Shown here one piece after another: positions 12,667 to 21,706 of a stretch of 22,534 nt of DNA. The notes beneath the pieces are model-generated. The model saw only the letters and a list, made by a program, of their open reading frames with translations, was not told the origin of the DNA and made no database searches. This stretch comes from a virus, in the IMG/VR virus record IMGVR_UViG_3300031825_000074, positions 1 to 22,534 of that record; one strand, given 5' to 3'. The position numbers were made by a program, and so were the translations under genes. Every line of letters begins with the position of its first letter. Within the stretch, counting starts at the first letter, position 1.

Positions 12667-13164
12667 ATGAACTACGCCATCGTCCAGGACATGATCGACC
12701 GCTTCGGCGAGCTGGAGATGATCCAGCTCACTGCGGGCGCCGACGGCGTGGCGGTGCAGGCCGTCACGGCCGAGCGCGCGCTGGCCGATGCGCAGGCGTT
12801 CGCCGACGGCTTCGTGGGCCGCGTGTACCGCCTGCCGCTGGCCGGCTGCGCCAAGCCGGCGCCGACGTCCGAGGCGCCTGACGCGGTGCAGTACGTGGCG
12901 CCGCCGCAGCTGGCCCGCGCGGTGTGCGACGTGGCGCGCTACTACCTGTACGACGACCTGGCGCCCGAGCATGAGGTGTACCTGCGCTACAAGGCGGCCG
13001 AGCGCGAGCTGCAGGCCATCGCCGACGGCAAGGCCGTACTGGCCTGCCCCTGGGGCGGTGCGCCCGGCACGCTGGTGGCCGGCGACGCGCCGGGCGATGC
13101 CGAGGTGTTCTACAGCTTCAGTCCGCGCCGCATCACGGACGACAGCACGGCGGGCTACCGGTGA
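12667..13164 (+). CDS. DUF1320 head-tail connector (Mu gp36-like)
   Basis: 165-residue protein of the Mu gp36/DUF1320 family, a connector between portal and tail. The signature is clear: MNYAIVQDMIDRFGELEMIQ at the start, VTAERALADAQAFADGFVGR in the middle, RVYRLPLAG, then a helical block with QLARAVCDVARYYLYDD and RYKAAERELQAIADGKA. The stop overlaps the next GTG start (GTGA). Length is near the upper end for the family, owing to a short C-terminal extension (VFYSFSPRRITDDSTAGYR). Confidence 0.9.
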   Translation: MNYAIVQDMIDRFGELEMIQLTAGADGVAVQAVTAERALADAQAFADGFVGRVYRLPLAGCAKPAPTSEAPDAVQYVAPPQLARAVCDVARYYLYDDLAPEHEVYLRYKAAERELQAIADGKAVLACPWGGAPGTLVAGDAPGDAEVFYSFSPRRITDDSTAGYR

Positions 13165-13619
13165 GCGAGGTCCACGCCAACAACTTCCTTGCGCCCGAGC
13201 CGCACATCGTCGCGCGGCTCAAGGGCGCCCTGGCCGACCTGCAGCCCGCGGTGCACGTGCTGACGGCGGCCCAGCTGGCCGGCGTGAAGGAGGCGGCGCA
13301 ACTGACGCCGGCAGTGCACGTGGTGTGGAACGGGTTCCGGGTGACCGATACGCGCAGCGATGGCGCTATCGCCAAGCTGGATCACACCTGGCTCGTCGTC
13401 GCGGCCGTGCGCAATGTGGCGGGCACGCGCAACGGCGCCGCCGCCCGGCGCGATGCCGGCGAGCTGGCGGCGCGCGCGGGTGCGGCGTTGATGGGCTTTC
13501 GCCCGCCCAACGTGGCCGGGCCGATGCGCCTGGCGCCAGCGCCGCCCGCCGGCTACAGCGGCGGCTACCTGTATTTGCCGCTGGCCTTTCTGGTCGAGTC
13601 GGTTTTCAGGTCCGCCTGA
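13161..13619 (+). CDS. Mu gp37-like tail completion/terminator protein
   Basis: 152-residue protein starting at a GTG that overlaps the DUF1320 stop. The fold pattern fits Mu gp37-like proteins: HIVARLKGALADLQPAVHVL, then VHVVWNGFRVTDTR, a strand HTWLVVAAVRNVAG, a helix RRDAGELAARAGAALMGFRP, and terminal strands YLYLPLAFLVESVF. In siphoviruses the equivalent protein caps the tail tube and joins it to the head. Its neighbours (DUF1320 before, tail tube after) support this. Confidence 0.8.
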   Translation: MSEVHANNFLAPEPHIVARLKGALADLQPAVHVLTAAQLAGVKEAAQLTPAVHVVWNGFRVTDTRSDGAIAKLDHTWLVVAAVRNVAGTRNGAAARRDAGELAARAGAALMGFRPPNVAGPMRLAPAPPAGYSGGYLYLPLAFLVESVFRSA

Positions 13620-13648
13620 CGTTTCCCCTTTTTCAACGGAGCACATCA

Positions 13649-14392
13649 ATGGCCCTCATCAAGCAAATCTACAAGCCGCAATGGACCGTCGGGCAGGTAT
13701 ACGCCCGCCCCTGGGGCGTGGCCGCCGCGCCGCGCACGCCCGTGGGCAACGTGCTCCTGCTGGAGCTGTCGCACGAGGAAGAAGTCAAGAAGCAGGCGGA
13801 CATGACGCGCCTGGGCGGCGGCACCTACGCGCAGGTGCGGCGCATCAGCGGTGTCGCCGTGAAGATGGATCTGGCCGACTGGAACCCGGTGAACTTCGCC
13901 CGTTCGACATTCGGCACTTCGGCCGTGCTGGCGGCCGGCGCCGTGGTCGACGAGCCGCACAAGGCGCACCTGGGCGGGCTGATCCGCCTGGCGGGCCTGC
14001 AGCCCAGCCTGGTGACCATCAAGATCGGCGTCGCCGCCGTGGACGCCAGCGCGTACGAAGTGCGGCCCGAGGGCATCTTCATCCCCGAGGGCTCGGTGGG
14101 CATCGCCGAAGACGATGACCTGCTGATCAGCTACACGCACCCCGAGATGGTCAGCGTGGAGGCGCTGACCAGCGCCGCGCCGGAGCTGGAGCTGAGCTTC
14201 GGCGGCCTGAACGAGGCGGACAGCGGCAAGCCGGTGGTGGTGGACATCTGGCGTGTGTCGTCGGGCATCGCCAAGACGCTGGCGCTGGTGCAAAGCGACT
14301 TCGGCAAGTTGTCGATCGAGGGCGAGGTGCTGAAAGACCCGACGAAGGTCGGCGTTGGCATCAGCCCGTACTACCGCACGCAGATGGTTTAA
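13649..14392 (+). CDS. Major tail tube protein
   Basis: 247-residue protein, likely the tube subunit of a non-contractile tail. It starts MALIKQIYKPQWTVGQVYAR with ACGGAGC about 8 nt upstream of ATG 13649. The C-terminal part (ELELSFGGLNEADSGKP, then VVVDIWRVSSGIAKTLALVQ and FGKLSIEGEVLKDPTK) has the strand order of tail tube domains. No sheath gene precedes it, so a Siphoviridae-like tail is inferred. The in-frame region upstream of 13649 is out of register with real genes and is excluded. Confidence 0.78.
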   Translation: MALIKQIYKPQWTVGQVYARPWGVAAAPRTPVGNVLLLELSHEEEVKKQADMTRLGGGTYAQVRRISGVAVKMDLADWNPVNFARSTFGTSAVLAAGAVVDEPHKAHLGGLIRLAGLQPSLVTIKIGVAAVDASAYEVRPEGIFIPEGSVGIAEDDDLLISYTHPEMVSVEALTSAAPELELSFGGLNEADSGKPVVVDIWRVSSGIAKTLALVQSDFGKLSIEGEVLKDPTKVGVGISPYYRTQMV

Positions 14393-14571
14393 GGGCCGTA
14401 GCGGCCGGCTGGCCTGGCAGGGGCGCACCAGCGCACGAACCCCCAGGCCAGCACCGCCGCCGGCCCCAGCACGCCCAGCGCAAGCAGCCAGGCGCTATGC
14501 CAGCCCAACCCGAAGCTGGCGCCGATGACCAGCAGCCAAAACGCCGCCGACAGGTAGTTCATCTCGCACAT
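14389..14571 (-). CDS. Small two-TM membrane protein on the opposite strand inside the tail operon
   Basis: 60 residues (MCEMNYLSAAFWLLVIGASF then GLGWHSAWLLALGVLGPAAV and LAWGFVRWCAPA) with two predicted TM helices, rich in Trp. It fills the 183-bp gap between tail tube and tape measure, where a tail assembly chaperone would normally be read on the plus strand. Its stop overlaps the tail tube stop, and its start abuts the tape measure start. No ribosome site is visible for 14571; 14562 and 14577 are alternative ATGs. The coherent hydrophobic pattern argues for a real gene, but a chance reading of GC-rich DNA is possible. Confidence 0.45.
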   Translation of the reverse strand: MCEMNYLSAAFWLLVIGASFGLGWHSAWLLALGVLGPAAVLAWGFVRWCAPARPAGRYGP

Positions 14572-14575
14572 TGTC

Positions 14576-17500
14576 ATGGCTGAAAAGATCGTCGAATACA
14601 AAGTCACCGTCAAGACCGACGGCTCCGCGTCGGCGGTGGATGCCCTGCATCAGAAGCTGCAGAACGTGGTGGGCGAACAGGGCTCGGTTGCCTCGGCGGC
14701 CGAGCAGAGTTCCGCGCGCCAGGTCGCCTCGCACCGCAAGGTCGGCGACGGCGTGCAGTCCGTCAGCGCGCAGCTGGCGAGCCTGAAGACCCAGATGCTG
14801 GGCCTGGTGGGCATCAACATCGGCGCGCAAGGCATCAAGGACCTGGTCGCGCTGGGCGATGCCTACAAGAACCTCGAGGCCCGCGTCAAGTTGACAACGG
14901 GCGAAGGCAAGGCGTTCGACGCGGCGTTCGAGGGCGTGTTCGACGTGGCCACGCGCACCAACAGCGCGGTGGCCGAAACCGGCCTGCTGTTCACGAAGCT
15001 CAATGACGCTGGCAAGGCGCTGGGCCGGTCGCAGCAGGATGCGCTGCACCTGACCGAGACCATCAACCAGAGCATTCAGCTCAGCGGGGCTAGTGCCGAG
15101 GCCTCCAAGGCCGCCATCGTCCAGCTGGTGCAGGGCCTGCAGTCGGGCGTGCTGCGCGGCGACGAGTTCAACTCCGTCATGGAGCAATCGCCGCGGCTGG
15201 CGAAAGCGCTGGCCGACGGCTTGGGCGTGACGATCGGCGAGCTGCGTAAGCTGGCCGAAGCCGGCGACCTGACCAGCACCAAGGTGATCAGCGCGCTGGA
15301 GAAACAAAGCGACGCGATCGCGACCGAGTTCAGCCAGCTGCCGCTCACGGTTGGCCGGGCCATGACCAACCTTTCGACCGAGTTCACCCGCTTCGTGGGC
15401 GAGACGGACGCGGCCGGCGGCTACACCACCAAGCTGGCCGGCGCGGTCGACCTGCTGGCCGGCAACCTGGGCACCGTGGCCACGGTGATGATCCACACCG
15501 GCCAGGCGCTGGGCGCCATGAAGCTGCTGTCGATGGCGCAGGACTGGCTGGCGGCCGGCGCTGCCATCAAGGCCACGGTGCCCGCCACCGAGCAGGCCAC
15601 GGCGAGCACCACCCGGCACACGGCCGCGGTGGTGGCCAATGACGCGGCGTTCAAGAACCTGCAATGGGACGTGGCCAGGCACACGGCCGCCCTGCGGGAG
15701 AACACGGCGGCGCAAGGCACCAACGCCGCGGCCACCAGCGGCGCGGGCCGGGCCGCCGCAACGGCCGAAACGCAGGTCACGGCGTTCGGCTCGGCGCTGA
15801 AGTTCCTCAAGGGCTTCGCGGTTCTGGACATCGCCCTGAACTTCAAGTCCTACGGCACGGCGATCGGCGAGGCCGCGGCCAAGCTGATGGGCTACAAGGA
15901 CCGCACGGAAGAACTGGCGCGCGCGGACAAGCTGGCCGCGGAAATCGCGCAGGACAACATCAAGGCACGGCGCGACCAGGCCGCGGCACTCAAGGAGGCC
16001 ACGGACCGCTCATTCGAGCTGGGCAAGGCCGGCAACGACCTGGTGGGCAAGTTCGACGAGATGCGCGTCAAGGGCGACAGCGCCGCCGAGGCGATCGGCA
16101 AGATCGGCAAGGACTTCGACCTGGCCACGGTGCCCGGCATCAAGACGGCCGCGGCGGTGCTGGACAAGCTGCAGGCCGACGGCAAGATCGCCGCGGGCGA
16201 GTTTCAGAAGGCGTGGGCCGACGCGCTCAAGGGCCAGGACCTGGCGGTGTTCGAAACGCAGGCCCGCGCGGCGTTCTCGGGCACGGCGCGCGAAGCCGAG
16301 CGCGTTGCGCAGCTGCTGGACGCCTCGGTGCGCGAAGCCGTGCGGCGCACCGGCATGGACATGGACCTGATCAGCGGCGGCATGGGCCGGGCCGCGCGCA
16401 GCGCCATCAACGACACCGAGGCCATCATCAAGGGCCTGGACCGGCTCAAGGCCATGGGCGTGGACACCGGGCAGGCCCTGGCGGCCAGCCTCACCAAAGG
16501 CATCGACACAGCGGACAGCCAGCGGGCGCTGGACGTCGTGAAGACGCAGATCGAGGCGATGCGCAAGGCGCTGGGCGACAAGGTGGCCGACGGGCTGCTC
16601 GACCAGGCCAAGCAGAAGGCCCTGGAGCTGGGTGACGCGCTGGACAAGGCGAAGCCTGGCGTCAGCAGCCTGCGCGAGGCCATGAAAGAGCTGGGTCTGC
16701 GCTCGCGGGAAGACCTGGATGCCACGGCCAAGAAGGCGCGCGAGGCATACGACCAGATCATCAAGGCAGGCCAGCAAGAGGGTGAGTCTTTCGTGGGCTG
16801 GCAGGCCCGCAAGCAGCAGGCGGCAACCGTGATGCTGCAGCGGATGATCGAGGCCAACAGCGGTGTGGCCAACGAGGCGATCCGCACGCGGGCGTCTATG
16901 GAAGGCCTGGAGATTCAGGTCGACGGCACTGGACGTGCGATCGTGCGGGCGATGGGCAGTGGCGCGGACGCCGCGAAGGCCCTGGGCAGCGCCGTGGGGC
17001 TGACCACCGAGCAGATCCGCGCGCAGGAGGATGCGCTCGACCGCGTCGCAATGAAGTACAAGCTGACGGCCGACTACACCGAGCGGCAGATCGCCTTGCT
17101 CGAACGCGAGGCCGCGCTGATGGAGCGCATGGACACGATCGAGCGCAAGCGCCAGGGCATCGACAAGAACGGCTTCTCCACCGACAAGAGCGGCAACACG
17201 GTGGTGGCCGGCGGCGACCTCACGACCTTGACCGGCATCGCGGCCTTCCTGAAGTCCGCGGGCGTGGCCGACGACAAGGCCGCCCGCGACATCGCCCGCG
17301 AGTTCGCCGACGCTAAAGGCGACATCCCGTACTTCAGCAACCCCGGCCAGATGAAGTACGGCGGGGCGGGCTCGACGATGTCGCAGGCGCTCCTGAAAGC
17401 GGCCGAGCGCTACACCTTCGGCTCGGGCGCGGCGGTTGGCAGAGTGGGCGCCACGCCGCCCCCGGCCACGATCCCCGAGCAAACGCGCACCGTCAACATC

Positions 17501-17611
17501 AACCTCAATGGGGCCTCACTCGGCACGGTGCGCACCGACGATGCCGGCGACGCCACGCTACAGCGCCTGATGGACGAACTGGCCCGCTCCAAAGCCGCGG
17601 CCCAAGGGTAA
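14576..17611 (+). CDS. Tail tape measure protein
   Basis: 1011-residue tape measure. The N-terminal tape_meas_nterm-like region (about 80-275) shows ALGDAYKNLEARVKLTTGEG, VLRGDEFNSVMEQSPRLAKA, LGVTIGELRKLAEAGDLTST and LPLTVGRAMTNLSTEFTRFV. It is followed by a hydrophobic segment (about 285-335) and long Ala/Lys/Glu helices. At roughly 0.15 nm per residue, a known rule of thumb, the tail would be near 150 nm. It occupies the lumen of the tail, sets its length and is ejected with DNA. No ribosome site is obvious before ATG 14576, and no plus-strand chaperone precedes it. Confidence 0.93.
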   Translation: MAEKIVEYKVTVKTDGSASAVDALHQKLQNVVGEQGSVASAAEQSSARQVASHRKVGDGVQSVSAQLASLKTQMLGLVGINIGAQGIKDLVALGDAYKNLEARVKLTTGEGKAFDAAFEGVFDVATRTNSAVAETGLLFTKLNDAGKALGRSQQDALHLTETINQSIQLSGASAEASKAAIVQLVQGLQSGVLRGDEFNSVMEQSPRLAKALADGLGVTIGELRKLAEAGDLTSTKVISALEKQSDAIATEFSQLPLTVGRAMTNLSTEFTRFVGETDAAGGYTTKLAGAVDLLAGNLGTVATVMIHTGQALGAMKLLSMAQDWLAAGAAIKATVPATEQATASTTRHTAAVVANDAAFKNLQWDVARHTAALRENTAAQGTNAAATSGAGRAAATAETQVTAFGSALKFLKGFAVLDIALNFKSYGTAIGEAAAKLMGYKDRTEELARADKLAAEIAQDNIKARRDQAAALKEATDRSFELGKAGNDLVGKFDEMRVKGDSAAEAIGKIGKDFDLATVPGIKTAAAVLDKLQADGKIAAGEFQKAWADALKGQDLAVFETQARAAFSGTAREAERVAQLLDASVREAVRRTGMDMDLISGGMGRAARSAINDTEAIIKGLDRLKAMGVDTGQALAASLTKGIDTADSQRALDVVKTQIEAMRKALGDKVADGLLDQAKQKALELGDALDKAKPGVSSLREAMKELGLRSREDLDATAKKAREAYDQIIKAGQQEGESFVGWQARKQQAATVMLQRMIEANSGVANEAIRTRASMEGLEIQVDGTGRAIVRAMGSGADAAKALGSAVGLTTEQIRAQEDALDRVAMKYKLTADYTERQIALLEREAALMERMDTIERKRQGIDKNGFSTDKSGNTVVAGGDLTTLTGIAAFLKSAGVADDKAARDIAREFADAKGDIPYFSNPGQMKYGGAGSTMSQALLKAAERYTFGSGAAVGRVGATPPPATIPEQTRTVNINLNGASLGTVRTDDAGDATLQRLMDELARSKAAAQG

Positions 17612-17614
17612 GCA

Positions 17615-18010
17615 ATGATCACACTCGATTTGAGCGGAGTCACCGTGCAGCTGGGCGATCGCCTGGCCTGGGTTGACGAGTTCGATTGGCGCCCGGTGGA
17701 GCAATCCATTGAGTACAGCACCACGGGCGCGATGCACGTCGACGTGGGCGTCAAGCAGGCCGGCCGGCCGATCACGTTGCAAGGCAGCGAAACCGAGGCC
17801 TGGATCACACGCGAGGTGAGCACCACGCTGGCCGCCTGGGAAGCCCTGCCTGGCGCCGTGTTCACCCTGACGCTGCGGGGCGTGGCACGCCAGGTCATCT
17901 TCGACCATGAGCGGGGCGGCTTCGTCGCCCAGCCGGTCTGGCGCCTGCTCGATGGCGAAGAGACCCCCGACCAGCTTTTTGTGCCGACATTTCGATTCCT
18001 GGAGGCGTAA
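17615..18010 (+). CDS. Tail-tip protein, unknown family
   Basis: 131-residue protein directly after the tape measure, a position used by distal tail or tip proteins. It is beta-rich: MITLDLSGVTVQLGDRLAWV, then SIEYSTTGAMHVDVGVKQAG, RPITLQGSETEAWI and LTLRGVARQVIFDHERGGFV. Its TAA overlaps the next ATG (TAATG), and GGAGG lies just before that. AAGGGTAA before ATG 17615 may serve as ribosome site. I infer a Dit-like or baseplate role from position only. Confidence 0.7.
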   Translation: MITLDLSGVTVQLGDRLAWVDEFDWRPVEQSIEYSTTGAMHVDVGVKQAGRPITLQGSETEAWITREVSTTLAAWEALPGAVFTLTLRGVARQVIFDHERGGFVAQPVWRLLDGEETPDQLFVPTFRFLEA

Positions 18011-20118
18011 TGCCAATCACCGCAGCCGATATCAAACTGCTCGCCTCCGAGCGCATGACCGACACCAGCGACGGCGGCGGCCGGCGCACCAGCAACGTGA
18101 TCGTCGACGGGGTGGCTGGCAACATCTTTCCGCGGGTGTCGCGCCTGGATGTCACCTACGGCAAGGTCAATCTGCGCAAAGTGTTCGCGGCGGTCCAGAC
18201 GCCTACCGTGGGCACCTATGCGGGCGCGCATGCGGTGATCATGGACGCGCCCGACAACGACAAGATCCACGTCAACATGTTCTCGACGGGCAGCGGCTTC
18301 GACACGCGCACCGCGGCGCGCGACCGGATCGAGTCGTATGTGATCGCGGGCCCCGAGAGCCGGATGATCGTGTACGGGCGGCAGTTGGTCGGGCAGCGGG
18401 CGCTCATGGCGTACCAGCGGGAGGAAGAGCCGCTGCCCGAGGTTGGCGAGGTGTTTTGCCTCTCGAAAGAGACGGCCGGGGTGGTGGATTACCAGCAGTA
18501 CGTGCGCGTCGAGGACGTGGATCACGAGGTGCGCAGCTTCGCCGACGTCAACGGCGAGTTCAAGCGGCGCGTGGTCACGCTGACTCTCAGCTCGCCGCTT
18601 CGCTACGAGTTCCCCGGCCAGGACGCGCCGCTGCGCTTCGCGAACGAGGCGCACCCGTCGCTGATCCGGCGCACCACCGCGGCGGACGCGAGCCGCTATT
18701 TCGGCATTCAGCCGGTGGCCGAGGCGGCACTGGCCGACGCGCTCACGATCAAGGTCGCCTCCGTCTACTCGCCGATCGTTCCGACGACGCAGCGCGAGTC
18801 GCCTGTGAGCAACGCGCAGATCGCGGGGGCCACGCATGTTGAAGCGGCAGGCACCGGCCCCGTGGGTCATGCAAGATATGGCGAAGCGTTCCCGCCGGGC
18901 GTGAATACGCGCAAGACGCAGACGATCAATCTGGGCGGCGGGGTCAAGCCAGGCTCGCTTCGTGTGCGAATGTTTGCGCTCGACAGTAAGGTGTTCGTTG
19001 GCCCAGAGGTCACCGATGACGGCGATGGCAACATCCACGCGGATACGAGCGATCTCTGGGGCAGGGTTTACGGCGGCACCGTGGACTATGAATCGGGCGT
19101 CGCCACGGTAGACGCCTACTACGCGGGTCTGCCGCCAGGGGGGGCGTTCCAAGAGGGCAAAGTGTCCATCGACCGCATCCATGCTGTCGCGGTGTCGCAG
19201 CCCGCTCACACGCTAGATCTGCCCATCACGCTCGCTACGCGCGGCACAGTGTTCGTGCGGACGCTGTCACCCATCCCGGCGCCGGGGACCCTGAACCTCG
19301 ATTTCCGAGCGCTCGGCAAGTGGTACAGGCTGCGCGACGACGGCCAGGGGGCCGTGCGCGGCGACGATCCGGCCTATGGCGTGGGCACGATCGACTACGT
19401 CACCGGCGCCCTCGTCTCGACCATCGGCGCGCTGCCGGACGTCGGATCGAGCGTGCTGCTGTCGTGGGGCTCGAAGGTGCATTACGCGATTCGCGCGGGC
19501 GCGACATCGGACGCCGGCACGCGCGTGAAGCAGCGCATTCAGTTGACCGCGCTGCCGGTCAAACCTGGCACGGCAGCGGTGGAATACAAGGTCGCTGGCG
19601 TGTCCGTCGTGGCGCTGGCCGATGCGAACGGCGTCATCACGGGCGGCAATCTGGCGGGCGCCGTGAACCACGCGACCGGTGAAGCGGACGTCGAGTACAT
19701 GTCGAAGCTGCCAGACATGGAGACGCTGGTCACGGTGACCTATGACCAGGAGGTTCCCACCACGGCGGCGCCCACCTCGCTGGCGGGCGACATCACCGTG
19801 ACGGACCCGACCGACATCGCGATCCCGGTCGACACGTCCGAGATCGCGCCCAAGGGCTTGCGCCTGCGCGCTCCCATGCAGATCAGCGCCGGCCACGTCG
19901 TGCAGGTCGATCTCGCCGACAACGGGCTGGGGAGCGTAGTGACGCTGGATCAGGCGTTCGAGGCACCGCGCGGCAGCGCATGGATCGTCGGCGGCCAGGT
20001 TGCCGGTACCGTGAACTACGCGACCGGAAAGGTGTCGCTCGACCCGGCCGGCATCAGTTACGACTACTACGCGTGGGACTTCAGCACCAGCCGGTGGTTT
20101 GTTGCGAGCGCCGGCTAA
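18010..20118 (+). CDS. Large tail-tip/baseplate protein with repeated Gly-Thr-Ile-Asp-Tyr motifs
   Basis: 702-residue tail protein typical of B3/D3112-like siphophages. The N-terminal part (1-210) is beta-rich, with SNVIVDGVAGNIFPRVSRLD. The rest contains four copies of a motif G-T-[IV]-[DN]-Y-x-[TS]-G: GGTVDYESG (355-363), GTIDYVTG (459-466), GAVNHATG (550-557) and GTVNYATG (666-673). Each is followed by strands such as LVTVTYDQE or YYAW. These look like repeated small domains. It is translationally coupled to the previous gene. Function by analogy: part of the tail hub or tip. Confidence 0.72.
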   Translation: MPITAADIKLLASERMTDTSDGGGRRTSNVIVDGVAGNIFPRVSRLDVTYGKVNLRKVFAAVQTPTVGTYAGAHAVIMDAPDNDKIHVNMFSTGSGFDTRTAARDRIESYVIAGPESRMIVYGRQLVGQRALMAYQREEEPLPEVGEVFCLSKETAGVVDYQQYVRVEDVDHEVRSFADVNGEFKRRVVTLTLSSPLRYEFPGQDAPLRFANEAHPSLIRRTTAADASRYFGIQPVAEAALADALTIKVASVYSPIVPTTQRESPVSNAQIAGATHVEAAGTGPVGHARYGEAFPPGVNTRKTQTINLGGGVKPGSLRVRMFALDSKVFVGPEVTDDGDGNIHADTSDLWGRVYGGTVDYESGVATVDAYYAGLPPGGAFQEGKVSIDRIHAVAVSQPAHTLDLPITLATRGTVFVRTLSPIPAPGTLNLDFRALGKWYRLRDDGQGAVRGDDPAYGVGTIDYVTGALVSTIGALPDVGSSVLLSWGSKVHYAIRAGATSDAGTRVKQRIQLTALPVKPGTAAVEYKVAGVSVVALADANGVITGGNLAGAVNHATGEADVEYMSKLPDMETLVTVTYDQEVPTTAAPTSLAGDITVTDPTDIAIPVDTSEIAPKGLRLRAPMQISAGHVVQVDLADNGLGSVVTLDQAFEAPRGSAWIVGGQVAGTVNYATGKVSLDPAGISYDYYAWDFSTSRWFVASAG

Positions 20119-20133
20119 AACGAAAGCAAAGCA

Positions 20134-21684
20134 ATGCCGAAACTCACTCCGCTCACGGGCACCTACACCTACACCGCGCGCACGACCGCCGCGAGCACGG
20201 CAGTGCCCCAAACATTTGCCGCGGACCCGCTGGGCAACGCGCCGTTGAAGCTGGACCTGACCCAGACCATCGTCAGCGACGTCGTGCCCGGCTCGGTCGC
20301 CTTCACTGCCACCGGCAAGCAGTTCATCGAGCGCAATGGCGTGCTCTATACGGACCTCAATCCTGTGGATGCGTCGGGCACGCCATCGGGCACCATCGAT
20401 TACGGCACCGGCAAGGCGTCGCTCACCCGCTGGGGCAACAACACCGCCCTCGGCGTGTCGGTGCAGGCGTGCCTGACGCGGTTCGGCGACTGGCCTGCGC
20501 GCGAGATGTCGTTCCGCACGGCGGGCTCACCGATTCGCAACTCGTCGGGCTACGTGCAGGTGACCGCCGACGACGGCGAGGTGCTGACGGCCACGTCGGA
20601 CGCCGATGGCGTGCTGAGCGGCCCGCATGCGCGCGGCCAGGTCAATCAGCAGATGGGCACCGCGCACATCGAGTGGGGCGAGATGGTGCCGGCGGCCGGC
20701 AACGAGACGCAAGAGTGGTACGACCCTGCCAAGGTGGTCGGCGCGAACGTCTGGAAGCCGCGCAACGTGATCCCCAGCACCATCCGCTACAACTGCGTGG
20801 TGCTGAGCAACCTACCGCTCAACGCCGACATCCTCGGCCTGGAGCCGGTACGGCTGCCCAGCGACGGACGCGTGCCGATCTACCGGCCCGCCGACGTGGT
20901 GGTGATCCACAACACCAAGAGCCTTGAACTGCCGAATCCGGCCGCGGCTGGCGCCACGTATGCGGCCGGGCGTGCGGACCTGTCGGAAGCATGGTTGCTC
21001 GACGCATCGGGGGCGCGGGTCGCCGCCAGCAAGTACGTCGCCGACCTGGCCGCCGGAACCGTGACGATGGCGGCCGACCTTGACCTGACCGGCGTGCCCC
21101 AGCCGCTGGTGCTGCGGCATCGGATCGAAGAGCTCAACTTGCTCTCGGACGTGCAGATCAACGGCGAGCTCGGGCTCACCGGGGCGCTCTCGCGCGACTT
21201 CGACGCGGACACCTTCGTATCGTCGGCGATGCTGTTCGGCGACATGTTCGCGCGGGTGTCCAACGTATTCGACCAGGTGACATGGACCGGTGTGTGGTCC
21301 GACGCGCGCATCGGAGCCAACGCGACGTCCGAATACGATGCCGTGAACTACCCGATCACCGTGCTCAATGACGGGGCCGTGCCCGAGCGCTGGCGCGTCA
21401 ATTTCACCAGCGCTAACGCTTTCCAGGTGATCGGCGAAAACCTCGGCGTGATCGCTACCGGCACCACGGCCGCCGACCTCATCCCGGTGAACGCGCTGAC
21501 CGGCAAAGCCTACTTCACCCTCAGCGCGGCCGGCTGGGGCGCCGGTTGGGCCGCCGGCAACCAACTGCGCTTCAACACCGTCGGCGCGACGGCGCCGATC
21601 TGGATCGCACGCACAGTGCTGCCGGGCGCCACGCTCGATGGCGACAGCCTAGACCTGCAACTGCGCGGCGACGTGGACGCCTGA
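20134..21684 (+). CDS. Tail protein, baseplate/tip component
   Basis: 516-residue protein, beta-rich throughout. It opens TPLTGTYTYTARTTAASTAV and contains a fifth copy of the repeat motif (SGTIDYGTGKASL, about 85-97), linking it to the preceding gene. The middle has WYDPAKVVGANVWKPRNVIP and LGLEPVRLPSDGRVPIYRPA. The C-terminal third has the polar beta pattern of tail proteins (WRVNFTSANAFQVIGENLGV). It lies between the large tip protein and the tail fibre gene. The exact family is not recognised; a structural tail role is nearly certain from context. Confidence 0.72.
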   Translation: MPKLTPLTGTYTYTARTTAASTAVPQTFAADPLGNAPLKLDLTQTIVSDVVPGSVAFTATGKQFIERNGVLYTDLNPVDASGTPSGTIDYGTGKASLTRWGNNTALGVSVQACLTRFGDWPAREMSFRTAGSPIRNSSGYVQVTADDGEVLTATSDADGVLSGPHARGQVNQQMGTAHIEWGEMVPAAGNETQEWYDPAKVVGANVWKPRNVIPSTIRYNCVVLSNLPLNADILGLEPVRLPSDGRVPIYRPADVVVIHNTKSLELPNPAAAGATYAAGRADLSEAWLLDASGARVAASKYVADLAAGTVTMAADLDLTGVPQPLVLRHRIEELNLLSDVQINGELGLTGALSRDFDADTFVSSAMLFGDMFARVSNVFDQVTWTGVWSDARIGANATSEYDAVNYPITVLNDGAVPERWRVNFTSANAFQVIGENLGVIATGTTAADLIPVNALTGKAYFTLSAAGWGAGWAAGNQLRFNTVGATAPIWIARTVLPGATLDGDSLDLQLRGDVDA

Positions 21685-21706
21685 TCGCAACACCTGGAGA
21701 ATTTGA

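Noticed and set aside
12788-13648. In-frame extension upstream of the tail tube gene
   Set aside because: It overlaps the DUF1320 and gp37-like genes in another frame and is Arg/Ala-rich; the ATG at 13649 has a ribosome site.
14340-14575. Slippery site and frameshifted tail chaperone before the tape measure
   Set aside because: No slippery heptamer with an open downstream plus-strand frame is present; the gap frames are closed.
17410-19209. 599-codon minus-strand frame opposite tail genes
   Set aside because: Antisense to translationally coupled tail genes (TAATG with GGAGG at 18010); composition typical of shadow frames.
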